DNA from: Tolypocladium sp. Sup5 PDA-1
Lineage: Eukaryota > Ascomycota > Sordariomycetes > Hypocreales > Ophiocordycipitaceae
Length of the DNA: 64,000 bases
Direction: 5' to 3'
NCBI GenBank assembly: GCA_000750105.3
Contig: JPHH03000050.1
Coordinates: forward strand, 124,001-188,000
Shown here: positions 31,362 to 41,325 of the stretch, one piece after another
How the letters are laid out: each line of letters begins with the position of its first letter
How positions within the stretch are numbered: position 1 is the first letter of the stretch
The notes under the pieces: generated by a model
What the model was told of the DNA's origin: nothing
The model's input: only the letters and a program-made list of their open reading frames with translations
Database searches by the model: none
Made by a program: the position numbers and the translations under genes

Positions 31362-33000
31362 ATGCAGCTCGGCCCGTTTGATCGCCGCAAGAAGCGATCG
31401 CGCTGCCAGGCATGCGCCGCTAGCCATCTCAAGGTGCGTGCGCCCCTCCGGCGAGAGAGGCCCCCCGTGCTGAAATCCGGCAGTGTTCCGGCGAGCGGCC
31501 CTGCGCGGGCTGCGCGCGCAGAGAGGTGGCCTGTTCGTATCCGGGAGAGAGCCCGCACGGTCCGTTGATTCTGCTGGAGAGGGGCCGGCAGCAGACTACT
31601 GCCAGCTGGCCTTCCGGCCAGAGGAGGCAGACCGCCGTCCAGCCGGCGGACTTGCAGCGCGTCGCTCCGCCGGGAAGGCTCGCAGACGAGCAGCTCCGGC
31701 ACGTCTACTTCTTCGACGTCTTCGTCCGGCGCAACAGCTTCACCGGCGGCGCCCGGACGTGCGGCGACGAGGTCAAGACGCTGGCGGGGCTGCACTCGCA
31801 GCAGGGCTCGCACCTCTACCACGCGATGCTGGCGCTGGGCGCCCTGTACGCGGTGCAGCTGCAGGCGTCCGACGGCCCGCGCAGTCGAGGCCCGGGCCTG
31901 CTGGCGGCGCTGGGATACTACTCCAAGGCCGTGTCCGACCTACGGCTCGCGCTGGCCGCGCAGGGGCGAGCAAAGGGGGGGAAGCGCCAGGAGGAGCAGC
32001 GGCGGACGTGCATCCTCTGGACGACGCTGCTCCTGGGCCTCTTCGAGGTGAGCGCCCCAAGCCCGCCTACATGAACAGACTCTCACCCCGTGCGCCAGCT
32101 CATGAACGACGCCACGGGCGCGGCCTGGCGGCAGCACATCATCCACGGCACCGCCTCGGCGCTCGCGGCCAGCGGCCCGTCGGCGTGCCGCTCCGGGCCG
32201 GGGCTCGCCTTCTTCGCGCAGGCGCGCATCTTCGAGGTCTGCCGCACGATCCTGTTCAACGAGGGGACCTTTCTCACGGAGCCCGGGTGGGTGCGGCTGG
32301 CGCGGGAGGAGCTGCCGGGGGGCGAGGGGCGGCCGCTGGACTCGCTGCTGGACATCATGGTCATGTGTTCGCGGCTGCGGGTGAGGTGGGTTACCCGGGC
32401 CTCGGGTGTACCGCATGCGACAACGACCATGGCCGTCGGAGACTAACATGTATCAGAGCAGGGACGTTCATCGAGAGCCAAGAAGCGGCGCCGGACAGCG
32501 AGCCGGGGGCAGAAGCGCGAGCAATCGCCTCCGACGGGCACCACCTCCGCGAGGCCCTACGCTGCTGGCACGAGGCATACGTCCCGTCAAGCAACGGGTT
32601 GGGCGCCAGCAGCGACAGCGACGCCAGCATGCTCCTCGCGCGCGTCTTCTTCGCCGCCACGAGCATCTACCTCTCCGGCATCTTCGACTACTCGTCCCCG
32701 CACTGGCAGCGCCTCGCGCTCCCCCCCGCGACGCTCGACGAGGCGACGGTGCAGCTCCACGTCGCGCGCATCCTCTCGCTGACGGCGTGGGCGCTCGAGC
32801 GCTCGAGCCTGTCGCCGCTGCTGTTCCTCTTCCCGCTGCGCATCGCGGGCGCGCGGTCCCGGGGCCGGCAGCCTCCGGAGCAGCAGCGGCGGGAGCGCAT
32901 CATGGACCTGCTGGGGCGGGTTGGGGGCGGCGGGTTCGTGGTGGCGGCGGCGGTGGGCGCGGAGCTGGGCGAGGTGTGGAGGATGGATGCCGGTGGGTGA
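31362..33000 (+). CDS. Zn2Cys6 transcription factor
   Basis: Four exons, 31362-31433, 31484-32047, 32099-32385 and 32457-33000, give 488 residues. The 50-bp first intron splits the zinc cluster. Once spliced, it reads C-x2-C-x6-C-x5-C-x2-C-x6-C (residues 15-41), exactly the Gal4-type binuclear cluster, preceded by the basic RRKKRSR. The rest is a helical fungal transcription-factor domain: LRHVYFFDVFVRRNSF, LYHAMLALGALYAVQ, a WTTLLLGLFELMNDATGAAW region, then AQARIFEVCRTILFN and a long C-terminal helix set. It resembles the Fungal_trans_2 type. It is divergent from the secreted esterase, so local control of the esterase and HAD phosphatase is a reasonable inference. The start codon lies only 14 residues before the first Cys. 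Confidence 0.85.
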
Positions 33001-34046
33001 GGCGCACTCGGCGTAGCATCATGACGAGGCACTGCATGAGACGACTGCTGGTGGTGCATGAACCTGTGCGATGCCGATGTGAGGGTTGTGAAGGGTTTCA
33101 CAAGTCTGGAAGCCATCCGATGCGCGGGACGGAGACGGGGCAAGGAGGAGCCGAGCCACGCGGGGATGACAGATGGAGCCTGGAGGCCTGCTGGAGGAGG
33201 CCCGTAGGTACTCCGTACATCAGACGCACTCACTTGCACTCAAGAATCACCACCACTACTTTTGTCTGCACTCTGCCTCCCTCGAATCGCATTCCATTTT
33301 CAGCCCTGCCAACCAAACCCACCGCTCGTGGCGCATCCCGGAACGCCCGACTGCCGAGGACAGCGGTGCGTCGCATGCCGCGATCGCTGAAGATGGTGGA
33401 CCCCCGTCCATGCCCCGCCGAGGACGAACAGCGCCAGCGTGTACGAGTACGGCTGATGCAGCCCACTGAGCCACCGCCCACCGCGCGCCAAAGCCACAGC
33501 CGGGTACGGGTCCCATGACCTCATCGCCAGCGACGTCACCCGGTTTTTTGGCGTTTTTGTCATGGCCTCCACCGCGGTGTCCAATGTTTGACCGGCGTCG
33601 CGGCCGGGTTTGTGGACGATGGGCCTGCAGGCTTTGCGTGCGCCCTCGGCGTGACACGGCGTGGCATGACATGGCTCTACATATGTACATACAGCTTCCG
33701 TGGCTGGCCGCTCGTCGGCGTTCTTGCTGGCTGGCCTCTCGTCGCGTATACTGTGCCGTGAACAGCGGCCTTGCTTGACAAAGGGGGACAAACACCACTG
33801 GGAACACGGAAGACGGTGCAAGGCAGACGCAAAGAAAAGAGCAAGGAAATGCTCGGTACTCGCCGAGCTCGCGCCCAGCTCCCGGCACCAGCTCCAGCTC
33901 GTCCACGCTAGCAGAGTAAGCTCCAAGCCAGCCAGTCCGATCCCTTGCCCGCCCTCGGCGTACGCAGCCCATCTTTTTTCCTCTGTGACTCTCGTCCCTC
34001 TTATTATTAAAGCTGGACCGCCTCCCTTGTCCGTCCGCTCCGTCAC

Positions 34047-34073
34047 CACCCTCACCCTCACCCTCACCCTCAC
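34047..34073 (+). repeat. (CACCCT)n hexamer repeat
   Basis: Four and a half copies of CACCCT within the leader of the MARVEL gene. Confidence 0.85.
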
Positions 34074-34146
34074 ACCGCTCGCCCTGCACCTACAGCACTA
34101 CCGTCCGTCAGAAGCTAAGCATCGGAGGTCTCTCCTCGTCCGAGTG

Positions 34147-34172
34147 TCGCATCGCATCGCATCGCATCGCAT
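34147..34172 (+). repeat. (CATCG)n pentamer repeat in MARVEL leader
   Basis: Five CATCG-type units in tandem, ending about 60 bp before the ATG at 34234. The same pentamer occurs before the second MARVEL gene at 42514-42537. Confidence 0.9.
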
Positions 34173-34233
34173 AAGTCGCGATAGCTACCTCGTAACCTCT
34201 CAGCACCCGACTCTGCCCGACGCAACCGCCGCC

Positions 34234-34785
34234 ATGGGTCTCGGATCGGGCGTCACCACCATCCTCCACGCCGTCCTGGCCGTCTTCCTCATCATCGAGC
34301 TGGGCCTCACCGGCTATGGTACGTCCCCCCCTGCCCCAGACCGACCGCCATGGCCGTCTCTAACGTGAAGAGCAGTCGTCGGCAAGACCAACATCGGCTT
34401 CTGGAGCAGCTCCCCCTCGTCCTTCAACTTCATGCTCTTCAACAGCATCTGGTCCATCCTCGTCCTCGTCTACCTTGTCGTGACGAAGCGCTTCGTCGAG
34501 AGGATCTACCACCCCATGGTCGCCCTCGTCCTGCTCGGCATCACCACCATCTTCTGGTTCGCCGGGTCCATCGCCATGGCCGCCTTCATCGGCGTGCCCA
34601 GCTGCCCCTCGGGGTTCGGCTTCTGCACCGTCCTACGCAGCAGCCAGGCCGCCGTCGCGTTCGGCTTCTTCATCTGGTTCATCTTTGCGATTCTCACGGG
34701 CCTCGAGGGCATGGGCTTCCTCAGGGGCGGCGCCCGGGCCGACACCACGAAGCCGGCGCAGCCGTCGCCGTACGCGGGGGCCTAG
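34234..34785 (+). CDS. MARVEL-domain membrane protein 1
   Basis: Two exons, 34234-34318 and 34376-34785, give 164 residues. The acceptor is taken as CAG at 34373-34375; using the AG at 34371-34372 would add one residue. Four hydrophobic segments appear: TTILHAVLAVFLIIELGLTG, FMLFNSIWSILVLVYLVV, MVALVLLGITTIFWFAGSIA and AVAFGFFIWFIFAILTGLEG. The W/F-rich third helix and the two Cys (PSCPSGFGFC) between helices 3 and 4 are typical of fungal MARVEL proteins, which organise plasma-membrane domains. The cytosolic tail is short and Pro-rich. The start context GCCGCCATGG is strong. Confidence 0.85.
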
Positions 34786-35069
34786 ACCGGCCGTGGTGCG
34801 GATTATACTTCAAAGGCAGACGCAGAATGCAGCTGTTGATGATGTGACATGATGTATGGGAGACGTGATGGAGTGCTGGATATTGTCGTCTTTTCTCGCT
34901 ACTGTTTCTGGCGAGTCGTCGTTTACAAGCAATGAGCTGCTGTTCATCGCAAAGGAGCTGGTGGAGCGCAGAGGAGATACCCTCGAGTTGGTCACGGTCG
35001 ATAGTCATCTGATGCATCTTGGCTTGGCTGGCAGTTTAGCCGCATTAATTCAACTTGTTACGAACACGG
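34786..35069. other. Convergent 3' spacer
   Basis: 284 bp between the MARVEL and VOC genes; nothing seen. Confidence 0.4.
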
Positions 35070-35495
35070 TCACTTGCTGACGTCCTGCGCAACCTCCCAG
35101 CTGTGGCCCGCCGGGTCCTCAAACGTCACCACCCGCAGCCCCCACGGCTTCACTTCCGGCCCGACGAGGAAGCCGTCCACGCCCCTCTCCTTGAGCTTCG
35201 CCATGGCGTCGTCCAGGTCGTCGACCCAGACGGTCATCTGGAAGCGCTTGCCCGCGTCGCGCGCCCCGACGGCGGCCGGCGTGACGAGCTCGGCGGCGGC
35301 CTCGACGCGCAGCAGGTTGACCACGAGGTTGCTGAACTTGACGGCGCAGGCGTCGGCGTCCTCGAAGAGCACCTTGGCGGCGAAGACGCGCGTGTAAAAG
35401 GCCCTGCTGGCGGGGAGGTTGTCGGTGAAGAGGGAGATGGCGGAGAGGGTGGCGAGGGAGTCGAAGGGGGGGGATGGCTCCGATGAGGTGGCCAT
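35070..35495 (-). CDS. VOC-fold (glyoxalase/bleomycin-resistance-like) protein
   Basis: Single exon, 141 residues. The babbab fold is visible: AISLFTDNLPASRAFYTRVF (strand and helix), VKFSNLVVNLLRVE, then in the second module FQMTVWVDDLDDAMAKLKERG and GLRVVTFEDPAGHSWEVAQ, which ends with the usual D-P-x-G-x-x-W/I-E metal-site strand. The E in SWEVAQ is the expected metal ligand, but the first module has no clear His ligand, so an enzymatic reaction cannot be assigned. Small single-domain VOC proteins of this size are common in fungi and bacteria. There is no signal peptide, so it is cytosolic. Confidence 0.8.
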   Translation of the reverse strand: MATSSEPSPPFDSLATLSAISLFTDNLPASRAFYTRVFAAKVLFEDADACAVKFSNLVVNLLRVEAAAELVTPAAVGARDAGKRFQMTVWVDDLDDAMAKLKERGVDGFLVGPEVKPWGLRVVTFEDPAGHSWEVAQDVSK

Positions 35496-35596
35496 GGTCG
35501 AGGGTGATGCTGCCTTGGTGCGAGCCTGGTGGATTAAATTCGAGTGGTGACGATGGTGGATGCCAATCCGTGTATTTCCTCTGGAGTTTGCCGCTC

Positions 35597-35604
35597 AATT
35601 TATA
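35597..35604 (-). promoter_or_regulatory. TATA box of the VOC gene
   Basis: TATAAATT on the minus strand, about 105 bp upstream of the ATG at 35495. Confidence 0.5.
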
Positions 35605-35967
35605 CGCGAAAGGAAATGCAATTGACACGGCCGTGTTTCTCGCATGGACGCTGTTGGCGATGTCAAGTTCACTCACAGCGTCACGGCAGCAACGGACCCC
35701 GAGGTTGGCGCACGGCTGCCTGAGCTAGCGACCGTGGCGCTTGACGCTTGACGCGCGAAAGAGGAAGCTGAGGAAGCCAAAGGACGTGCTGCCTGGCGCG
35801 TTCACGGACGAATAACACCGTCGTGGTCACCTGTGCGCCAGTGCTGCTAGGAAGTGGTACTTGCGTTTGTGAGGGAGAGCTGTGACTGATGTGAAGAGCC
35901 ACGGCATTCGCGGCATGGCTTCACCAGTTGTTTGTCCAACCTCCTCAAGTCATCGACCAGCTCACAT

Positions 35968-36075
35968 TCAAAATAGCCAAGATGGCATTCAAAACACTGC
36001 TCCCTGCACTCGGAGCCGACATCAAAATAGCCAAGATGGCATCAAAAACACTGCTCCGTGCACCCGGAGCCGACA
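35968..36075 (+). repeat. 54-bp tandem duplication
   Basis: Units 35968-36021 and 36022-36075 both start TCAAAATAGCCAAGATGGCA and end GGAGCCGACA, with a few substitutions. The second copy ends just 4 bp before the stop codon of the GLEYA gene. Confidence 0.9.
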
Positions 36076-36079
36076 TCCC

Positions 36080-37504
36080 TCACAGCCTGCCGCACGCGGC
36101 CGGATACCCACCCTCCCCGACATCCACGCTCTCCTCCCTCCCCGGCGCCCGCACCGTAAACGCCAGCGACGACGGCGTGCCCCAGTTGCCGTACACGGCG
36201 CGCAGCGGGTAGTACAGGCCCGCGACGAGCTCCCTGCCCGCGCACACGCGGCGCGGCGTGCGGCCGTAGTAGCTGCGCACCAGCGGCGTGGCCCCCTTGG
36301 GCGTGTGCCGGCTGGCCGGCATGCCGCACGGGAACGCGGACGTGGCGCCGAGGTAGAAGTTGTGCACGTTGTCGGCGTTGGCGCAGAAGGTGTGGGTGCC
36401 GGTGACGAGCGGGCGGTAGTAGCCCGTGAAGACGAGGGTGAAGTTGTTGGCGTTGTACTCGATGCCCGCGTAGCGGTTCGTCAGGCCCGGGTAGTAGTCC
36501 ACGCCGAGCTCGCGGGAGAACCCGCCCGGCATGCCCTCGTAGCCGTGGAAGTAGGGCACGCTGAGGCTGCGCGTCTGGCCGCGGTCGAGCGGCGTGAGCG
36601 GGAGGTAGTAGTCGGGCTCCGCGCCGCCGGCCTTGCGGTTGATCCCGTAGGCCTGCCCCCGGATGTCGTTTTCGTAGTAGTGCACCGTCAGGCCGGCGCG
36701 CTCGGCGCAGCCGGGGGGGATGTCGAGGCAGGCGTCGCTAGGGGTGGCGACGGGGACGATGGCCTTGATGGCCTCCGTCTGCCTGGTGGGAACGGGGACA
36801 ACCTCGGTGGTGGTGATTGTGGTGCTCGGCCCCCTAATGACGGCCACCTCCCTGGTGTCCACCTCCATCTCGATGGTGAGAGTCTCCGTCTTGGTCGTCA
36901 GCGCCGGGAACACATCCGTCTGCGTGATGGTGACGGTGCGTATCTGCTCGAAAGGCGAGCTCTTGCATTTCGTCTTGGATCCGGTCGTCGTCGTCGGCAC
37001 CTCCTTGCAGGACGTCGTCTCCGGCACGGGCTCCTCGCACGACGTCGTCGGCGGCATGTCCAAGTCCGACAGGCACACGACGACCGTCTCATGGCATGGA
37101 CTGGCGCCGGTCTCGGTCGTCGTGTAGTGCGAGGGGCACGCCAGGAAAGTGACCCTGGAGACGGTCCTGCGGCTTGTCAGCTGCTTGATGGGAGCTTGCG
37201 CCAGACGCAATACGTACTTGGTGGAGCGGATGACGGCCGTGGGAACCACCGTCGTGCAGATGGACGTCGGCACCTCGGTGATGGTAAGAGTGCAGCCGGG
37301 GATGAGCTCCAGGACGGTAGGCTTCTCGATGAGCGTCTTGATCGGGACGTGGCAGCCGGCCGGCGTCTCGTGGACGACGACTTTCACCTCAAAGATGCTC
37401 TCGATCTTACACACACAGTCCTCCTCCTGCGCCGGGGGCAGCGCCGCCACTGAGCGCGTCAGCGCCGCGAAGCTCAGGAGAGCGGCCGGGTTGGCGAGCT
37501 TCAT
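36080..37504 (-). CDS. GLEYA-domain cell-wall adhesin-like secreted protein
   Basis: Single exon, 474 residues. The start at 37504 gives a signal peptide (MKLANPAALLSFAALTRSVA, cut near VAA/LPP). Next comes a Thr/Val/Cys-rich stalk with repeated TT.TE, ETTSC and TTTITTTEV segments, which should be heavily O-glycosylated. The C-terminal third is a GLEYA/PA14-type lectin domain: VHYYENDIRG, SVPYFHGYEG, the signature-like NRYAGIEYNANNFTLVFTGY, THTFCANADNVHNFYLG and WGTPSSLAF. Domains of this type bind sugar ligands in yeast adhesins. No GPI-attachment tail is visible, so it is probably secreted or wall-associated by the stalk. An upstream in-frame ATG at 37615 would bury the signal peptide and is rejected. 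Confidence 0.85.
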   Translation of the reverse strand: MKLANPAALLSFAALTRSVAALPPAQEEDCVCKIESIFEVKVVVHETPAGCHVPIKTLIEKPTVLELIPGCTLTITEVPTSICTTVVPTAVIRSTKYVLRLAQAPIKQLTSRRTVSRVTFLACPSHYTTTETGASPCHETVVVCLSDLDMPPTTSCEEPVPETTSCKEVPTTTTGSKTKCKSSPFEQIRTVTITQTDVFPALTTKTETLTIEMEVDTREVAVIRGPSTTITTTEVVPVPTRQTEAIKAIVPVATPSDACLDIPPGCAERAGLTVHYYENDIRGQAYGINRKAGGAEPDYYLPLTPLDRGQTRSLSVPYFHGYEGMPGGFSRELGVDYYPGLTNRYAGIEYNANNFTLVFTGYYRPLVTGTHTFCANADNVHNFYLGATSAFPCGMPASRHTPKGATPLVRSYYGRTPRRVCAGRELVAGLYYPLRAVYGNWGTPSSLAFTVRAPGREESVDVGEGGYPAACGRL

Positions 37505-37643
37505 GGTGTAGGACACACGTCTTGATGTCAGGAGGAAGTGGAGCTGGGGAACCTCTGAGAAGGATGACTTCGAACGGGATATGCTCGTTCGAGACGAACG
37601 ACATGAGCGGGGCACAGGACCAGTGGCACACGCGACAGAGCCA

Positions 37644-37651
37644 TATTTATA
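37644..37651 (-). promoter_or_regulatory. TATA box of the GLEYA gene
   Basis: TATAAATA on the minus strand, about 140 bp upstream of the ATG at 37504. Confidence 0.5.
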
Positions 37652-38915
37652 ACACCACGCAGCCCATCAACATATCATGACGCCCCCTCCGCGAATACAC
37701 GCGACGAGGCTAAACACAAGCTAGGCCGGCCTCCTAACCCTCTGGTCCCTAGCCAACAGCTTACTCGAAGCTAGAGATGGACGCCGCGAGCTTCACGATA
37801 GGGTACGGACGTCCACAGAAGAAAGTCAACATCCCGCCGTCACAGACCAAGAAAGTCAACGCCATGAGCTCGTGTTGTGCCCCCTCGTGAAGAGGAGAAT
37901 TTGCGCGGGGGGGCATGGACATGGCGCTGGCGCTGGTTTGGTCCCCGGCGCTATCACGGCGCGTGCCCTTGGTGTTGACGGATCGGGAGAGGGAACTCTC
38001 GCGTCGAGAGGGCAACGAAAGGTTAGACGGGCTGAGATGGAGAAGACATCGACCGAGGCTTGCTCGAAAAGAATCGGAAAATACAAGACGGAATGTGTGG
38101 GTGGTTGTTTTGAGATGCAGACAACGACGATCCATCGCTGCACTGGCCGAACGAGTTGGTGGGAGAGGTCAAGGAGGTGGTGATGGAGGTGGTGATGGAG
38201 TCGCGGTCGCGTCTCCTGGCTGCCCCTGCGTATCGCCACAGAGCAAACTCCCATGCTCATGTCCGCCCAACATCCAGATGAGAACTCGGCCAGCACGCAT
38301 AGCCCACCGGGCCATGTCAGCGACGACGATGCGCTTGCACTTGTCGTGTTTGCGACGCGGCTCGACAGCACGCGTCGTCTCTGGCTCGAACCTTGGCTGT
38401 CTGGGCGGACATCAGGTTGCATCATCCACGCTTGCTGGATAGCCTTGGCCAGGGGGACGGGACATGATATGCGCACCTTGTGCATAGATGACGTCAACGG
38501 AGAAACAATGAAGATGTGACTCTGTGTCGGCCCTGTTCTTCTTGATCTGGGTGTCGGGTTCTTTGTTCGAGTCGCAAGGTGGAAGCGCAAGTACCGAAGA
38601 CCACCCCATCACCATACCTTCCAGCCAGGACGCTGTGGAACGCCGTCCATCGCAGCGCAACTGCATGTCCTGATTCTCTGCATCCCACCAACCACCTTCG
38701 GTGACATTAGGATCCTTTTCTTGGTTTAAGGGTCCTTGGGGTCCTCCGCGCCCTGACTCACCGAAGGAGGGGCAGGGAAAAACGAGAGTAACGAGTGATG
38801 GGCCTGTGACTAAGTAGCCTGGAGTGAAATGGAAGGGATGCAGCTGGTAGACCAAGGTGGTCGCCCCTCGCAGGAGCGAATCAGACGGGATAGCTCATGC
38901 GCCACTTCGTCCGGG

Positions 38916-38982
38916 CAAGAGTGGGGACACCGGGACCGTCCGGACAAGAGTGGGGACACCGAGACCGTCCAGACAAGAGTAG
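38916..38982 (+). repeat. 29-bp tandem repeat (2.3 copies)
   Basis: Units 38916-38944 and 38945-38973 start CAAGAGTGGGGACACCG and are followed by a partial third copy. It lies about 200 bp before the next coding region. Confidence 0.9.
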
Positions 38983-39022
38983 GTCCCCACCCATTTGCTT
39001 GTACGGTTCAAGCACTTATGGC

Positions 39023-39029
39023 TATAAAA
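39023..39029 (+). promoter_or_regulatory. TATA box of the DUF7587-like gene
   Basis: TATAAAA about 160 bp upstream of the ATG at 39188. Confidence 0.55.
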
Positions 39030-39187
39030 GCATCGTTTCCCGCCCACTGTTTCCCTCTTCTCTTTTCCTTTTATCTCTGCATCGGCATAGAAGAGTTCTC
39101 TCTTTGGGATTTCTTGAACGGAGATTGAACTTGCACACTTCGGCAATACCATTCAAGGCTCGACTGTTGGCCTCAACCATCATCGCA

Positions 39188-39733
39188 ATGGGACGTTTGG
39201 GAAACAAGCCACGGCGTGGCAATCGCTCCTCTCAGCAGAGGAGTCGGGGATACTTTTCGAAGAAGGGCCATGGCTCTTCTCGACCGAGCGCCAAGGGGGC
39301 CGGGTGGAAGACGTTCTGGCTCATCATGGATAGCTCCTCTGAAGGCCAAATCACGGAAGGTGATGTTGTCCAGATTCGCGAAGAAGGCAGGGTGAACCTC
39401 GAGGCCGAAGAGGGAGAAGAACTGGAGCATGGACAGGAGTGCTTGTCGAACCATCTGAATGGCGTTGACACGTCTCTCACTTCGGCGTACAACTCCTGCA
39501 GCATCGCGTTGAAGCTAGCAAAGGAACAAGTGCAGGCCGGAAAGCAGAATGTTAGAGTCATCGAGATCGCTGTCCCAGATGGGGAGACGTATTACAGCCG
39601 CGTGGCTACGCGTGTGCGGTTATGGAATGTCAAGATTACCGACAAGGCACAGGCCGTTGCCAAGCACCATTGGGTCTTTTCCGATCCTATCCCGGAATCG
39701 TTTGTTGTCGAGAAATACCGGATTCTGCCATGA
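39188..39733 (+). CDS. Hypothetical protein, weakly DUF7587-like
   Basis: Single exon, 181 residues. The N-terminal 40 residues are basic and disordered (GRLGNKPRRGNRSSQQRSRG). From about residue 80 the sequence reads like the fungal DUF7587 module: SNHLNGVDTSLTSAYNSCSI, then ALKLAKEQVQAGKQNVRVIE, IAVPDGETYYSRVATRVRLW and HHWVFSDPIPESFVVEKYRI. In that family a T/S-x-Y/W-S-N-x-A-L-like helix is followed by a strand and a conserved 'shift in front of a W' segment; the match here is by pattern only. No signal peptide or membrane helix is present. The function is unknown; such modules occur in polymorphic, lineage-specific fungal proteins. The frame extends upstream to 38897, but the ATG at 39188 lies 160 bp after a TATA box, so it is preferred. 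Confidence 0.55.
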   Translation: MGRLGNKPRRGNRSSQQRSRGYFSKKGHGSSRPSAKGAGWKTFWLIMDSSSEGQITEGDVVQIREEGRVNLEAEEGEELEHGQECLSNHLNGVDTSLTSAYNSCSIALKLAKEQVQAGKQNVRVIEIAVPDGETYYSRVATRVRLWNVKITDKAQAVAKHHWVFSDPIPESFVVEKYRILP

Positions 39734-40794
39734 TGGATGTCCAAGCTGGAAGTTGTATTCCCAGCGTGTTCGCCGTGCTTGCCACGAGTGTTCCCGTGGG
39801 AGGCTTCTGGCTTTGGAGGCTGCGCGGCTGGGAATCTTTCTCTCCTGCAGTTGCTTGCCTTCACGTTGCTTGGGCATTGCCCGCGATGATGGCGGAAGCA
39901 GCTCAGGGGGGGTGACCCCAGCCAACCCGACGGGTGTTCATTAACATGGTGAAAGCCTGACGAGAGCCGGGAAATTGGAGGTGGTTGAACGTCCCTTGGG
40001 TGGAGGCACTTGCACGCCCCTAGCTCCTGTAGTTGGGTGCGTCATGCTGCTTGGGATCTGGTAGGGTTGGTTATGATTGCTGTATTTCCTTCAGAACACA
40101 AATGAAACGTATTGCTTTCGTCTTGGTCCTCTTGCACGTCCATGTCGCGTTGCCTCGGATGCCGTAGCTGTGTGTTCGAGTGCGCCGCGGTAGTTCCCCA
40201 CATTTTGCGCCGTGTGCAATCGACAGCCGGCGACGTAACCCGCCTTCCCAATGCCCGGAAATACGGCGTAATAAACACAAGTAATGTTGTGAACCACGTC
40301 ACTATTGAAGCTACTGGATAACAAGGCCCTGCTCTTGACCGTCTTGATGATGCGATTCTTTCGTCACTGTGCCATGGGAGACCAGTCTGATGTGCAATGA
40401 GGTTAATCGGCCCTGGCCAGTCGACTTCTGCAGGTGGTCCGAAGGCAAGTGATTTCAGCGGGCAAAGGCAAACTCTATCTGACTACCGATGGATATGACT
40501 GCGATCGATTCTTTGACAACACAAGTGACGAATGTTCGATTCATAGCGATACGATCTGGAGTTCTTTTTAGGGTTTTTTTGTTAACTCTATCGCGCGCAT
40601 CTTGATGAGGAAATGATGATGCAAAGGCACATTTCTCATGGTACAGTGGTGTGGTGGGAAGCTCCAGTCTCGTCCGCGCAAGGCAACTGACCTGCGCTCC
40701 AAAGGGTATAAAAACATCCCAATCATCCTCTCGTCCCGGAGACCGATCCTCAGGACATCTCTCTCCATATTTTACAAAAAAATGACCGTCGAAT
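39734..40794. other. Intergenic region
   Basis: About 1 kb without supported genes; a TATA box near its end is listed separately. Alternative frames overlapping the 3' end of the preceding gene are considered shadows. Confidence 0.45.
40708..40714 (+). promoter_or_regulatory. TATA box of the RNase III-like gene
   Basis: TATAAAA about 85 bp upstream of the ATG at 40795. Confidence 0.6.
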
Positions 40795-41325
40795 ATGGAA
40801 GCTCGCAAAGAAGTTCAGAACATGTTGCAGTACGAGTTCCGAAACCCTGCCCTGGTTGACGAGGCGCTCGTCGCAGCCGGAGCAGGGCCTTCCAAGTCGC
40901 CCAAGGACCCTCGACGGCACGGGAACAAAGCCCTCGCCTTGATAGGCGATGCCATCCTCCGCCTCGTCATTGTCGACGATGGTATCATTGGAGGCGCAAG
41001 CACCGGTGAGCATCGCGGCGACCTGTAAACGGGAGCTGTAGCTAAATTGAGCACAGCAATATGTCAGCACATCTGCGGTGCCGAGGTTTCCAATGACGCC
41101 TTGCAGAGGATACAGAAAAGCTTGCAGCTCGCAAGGTTCATCAAGAAATGCCCTCGCCAGCAGGGCGAGGTGCCTCGGACCACGGGCGCCTCTACAATCG
41201 AGGCGCTGGTGGGGGCCGTCTGGATTGATTCGCAGCACGACTTCGCAAAGGCTCATCATGTCGTCCACAATCTCAATGTCGGATGTGAGCTGTTGCGGAA
41301 CAGCTCACACAACTTTGGCGACTGA
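40795..41325 (+). CDS. Small RNase III-fold protein lacking catalytic residues
   Basis: Two exons, 40795-41005 and 41057-41325 (51-bp intron, gtgagc..gcacag), give 159 residues. It consists of one RNase III-type domain: NPALVDEALVAAG (first helix), NKALALIGDAILRLVIVDD (signature helix, residues 44-62) and ASTIEALVGAVWIDSQHDFA (115-134). In active RNase III enzymes the signature has a Glu two residues after the first Leu and the later helix begins with Asp before TxEA. Here those positions are Ala (A47 or A49) and Ser (S116); only D52 and E119 remain. Metal binding is therefore probably impaired and the protein may be a structural or RNA-binding relative, like the catalytically dead RNase III-like mitoribosomal proteins. 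No dsRBD follows. No mitochondrial leader is obvious. Confidence 0.7.

Larger units (their letters stand above)
33001..34233. other. Intergenic region with repeats in the MARVEL leader
   Basis: No gene seen. The 3' part, probably transcribed, carries two short tandem repeats listed separately. Long open frames here (for example minus 33256-34089) look like GC-driven artefacts. Confidence 0.45.
35496..36079. other. Intergenic region containing a 54-bp tandem duplication
   Basis: It contains the VOC promoter on the left and the 3' flank of the GLEYA gene on the right, with the duplication listed separately. No gene was seen. Confidence 0.45.
37505..39187. other. Long intergenic region
   Basis: About 1.7 kb with no supported gene. 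The longest open frame (minus 37856-38590, 244 codons) has low-complexity Ser/Pro/Arg composition and no family. A 29-bp tandem repeat and a TATA box near the right end are listed separately. Confidence 0.45.

Noticed and set aside
35882..37453. 523-codon plus-strand frame over the GLEYA gene
   Set aside because: Antisense shadow of the adhesin gene; Arg/Val/Gly-rich without motif. It only starts outside because of the 54-bp duplication.
37856..38590. 244-codon minus-strand frame
   Set aside because: Ser/Pro/His-rich without any recognisable fold or homology; not supported by a start context or introns.
40530..40550. B-box-like GTTCGATTC
   Set aside because: The flanking 5-base stems do not pair and there is no A box at proper distance.
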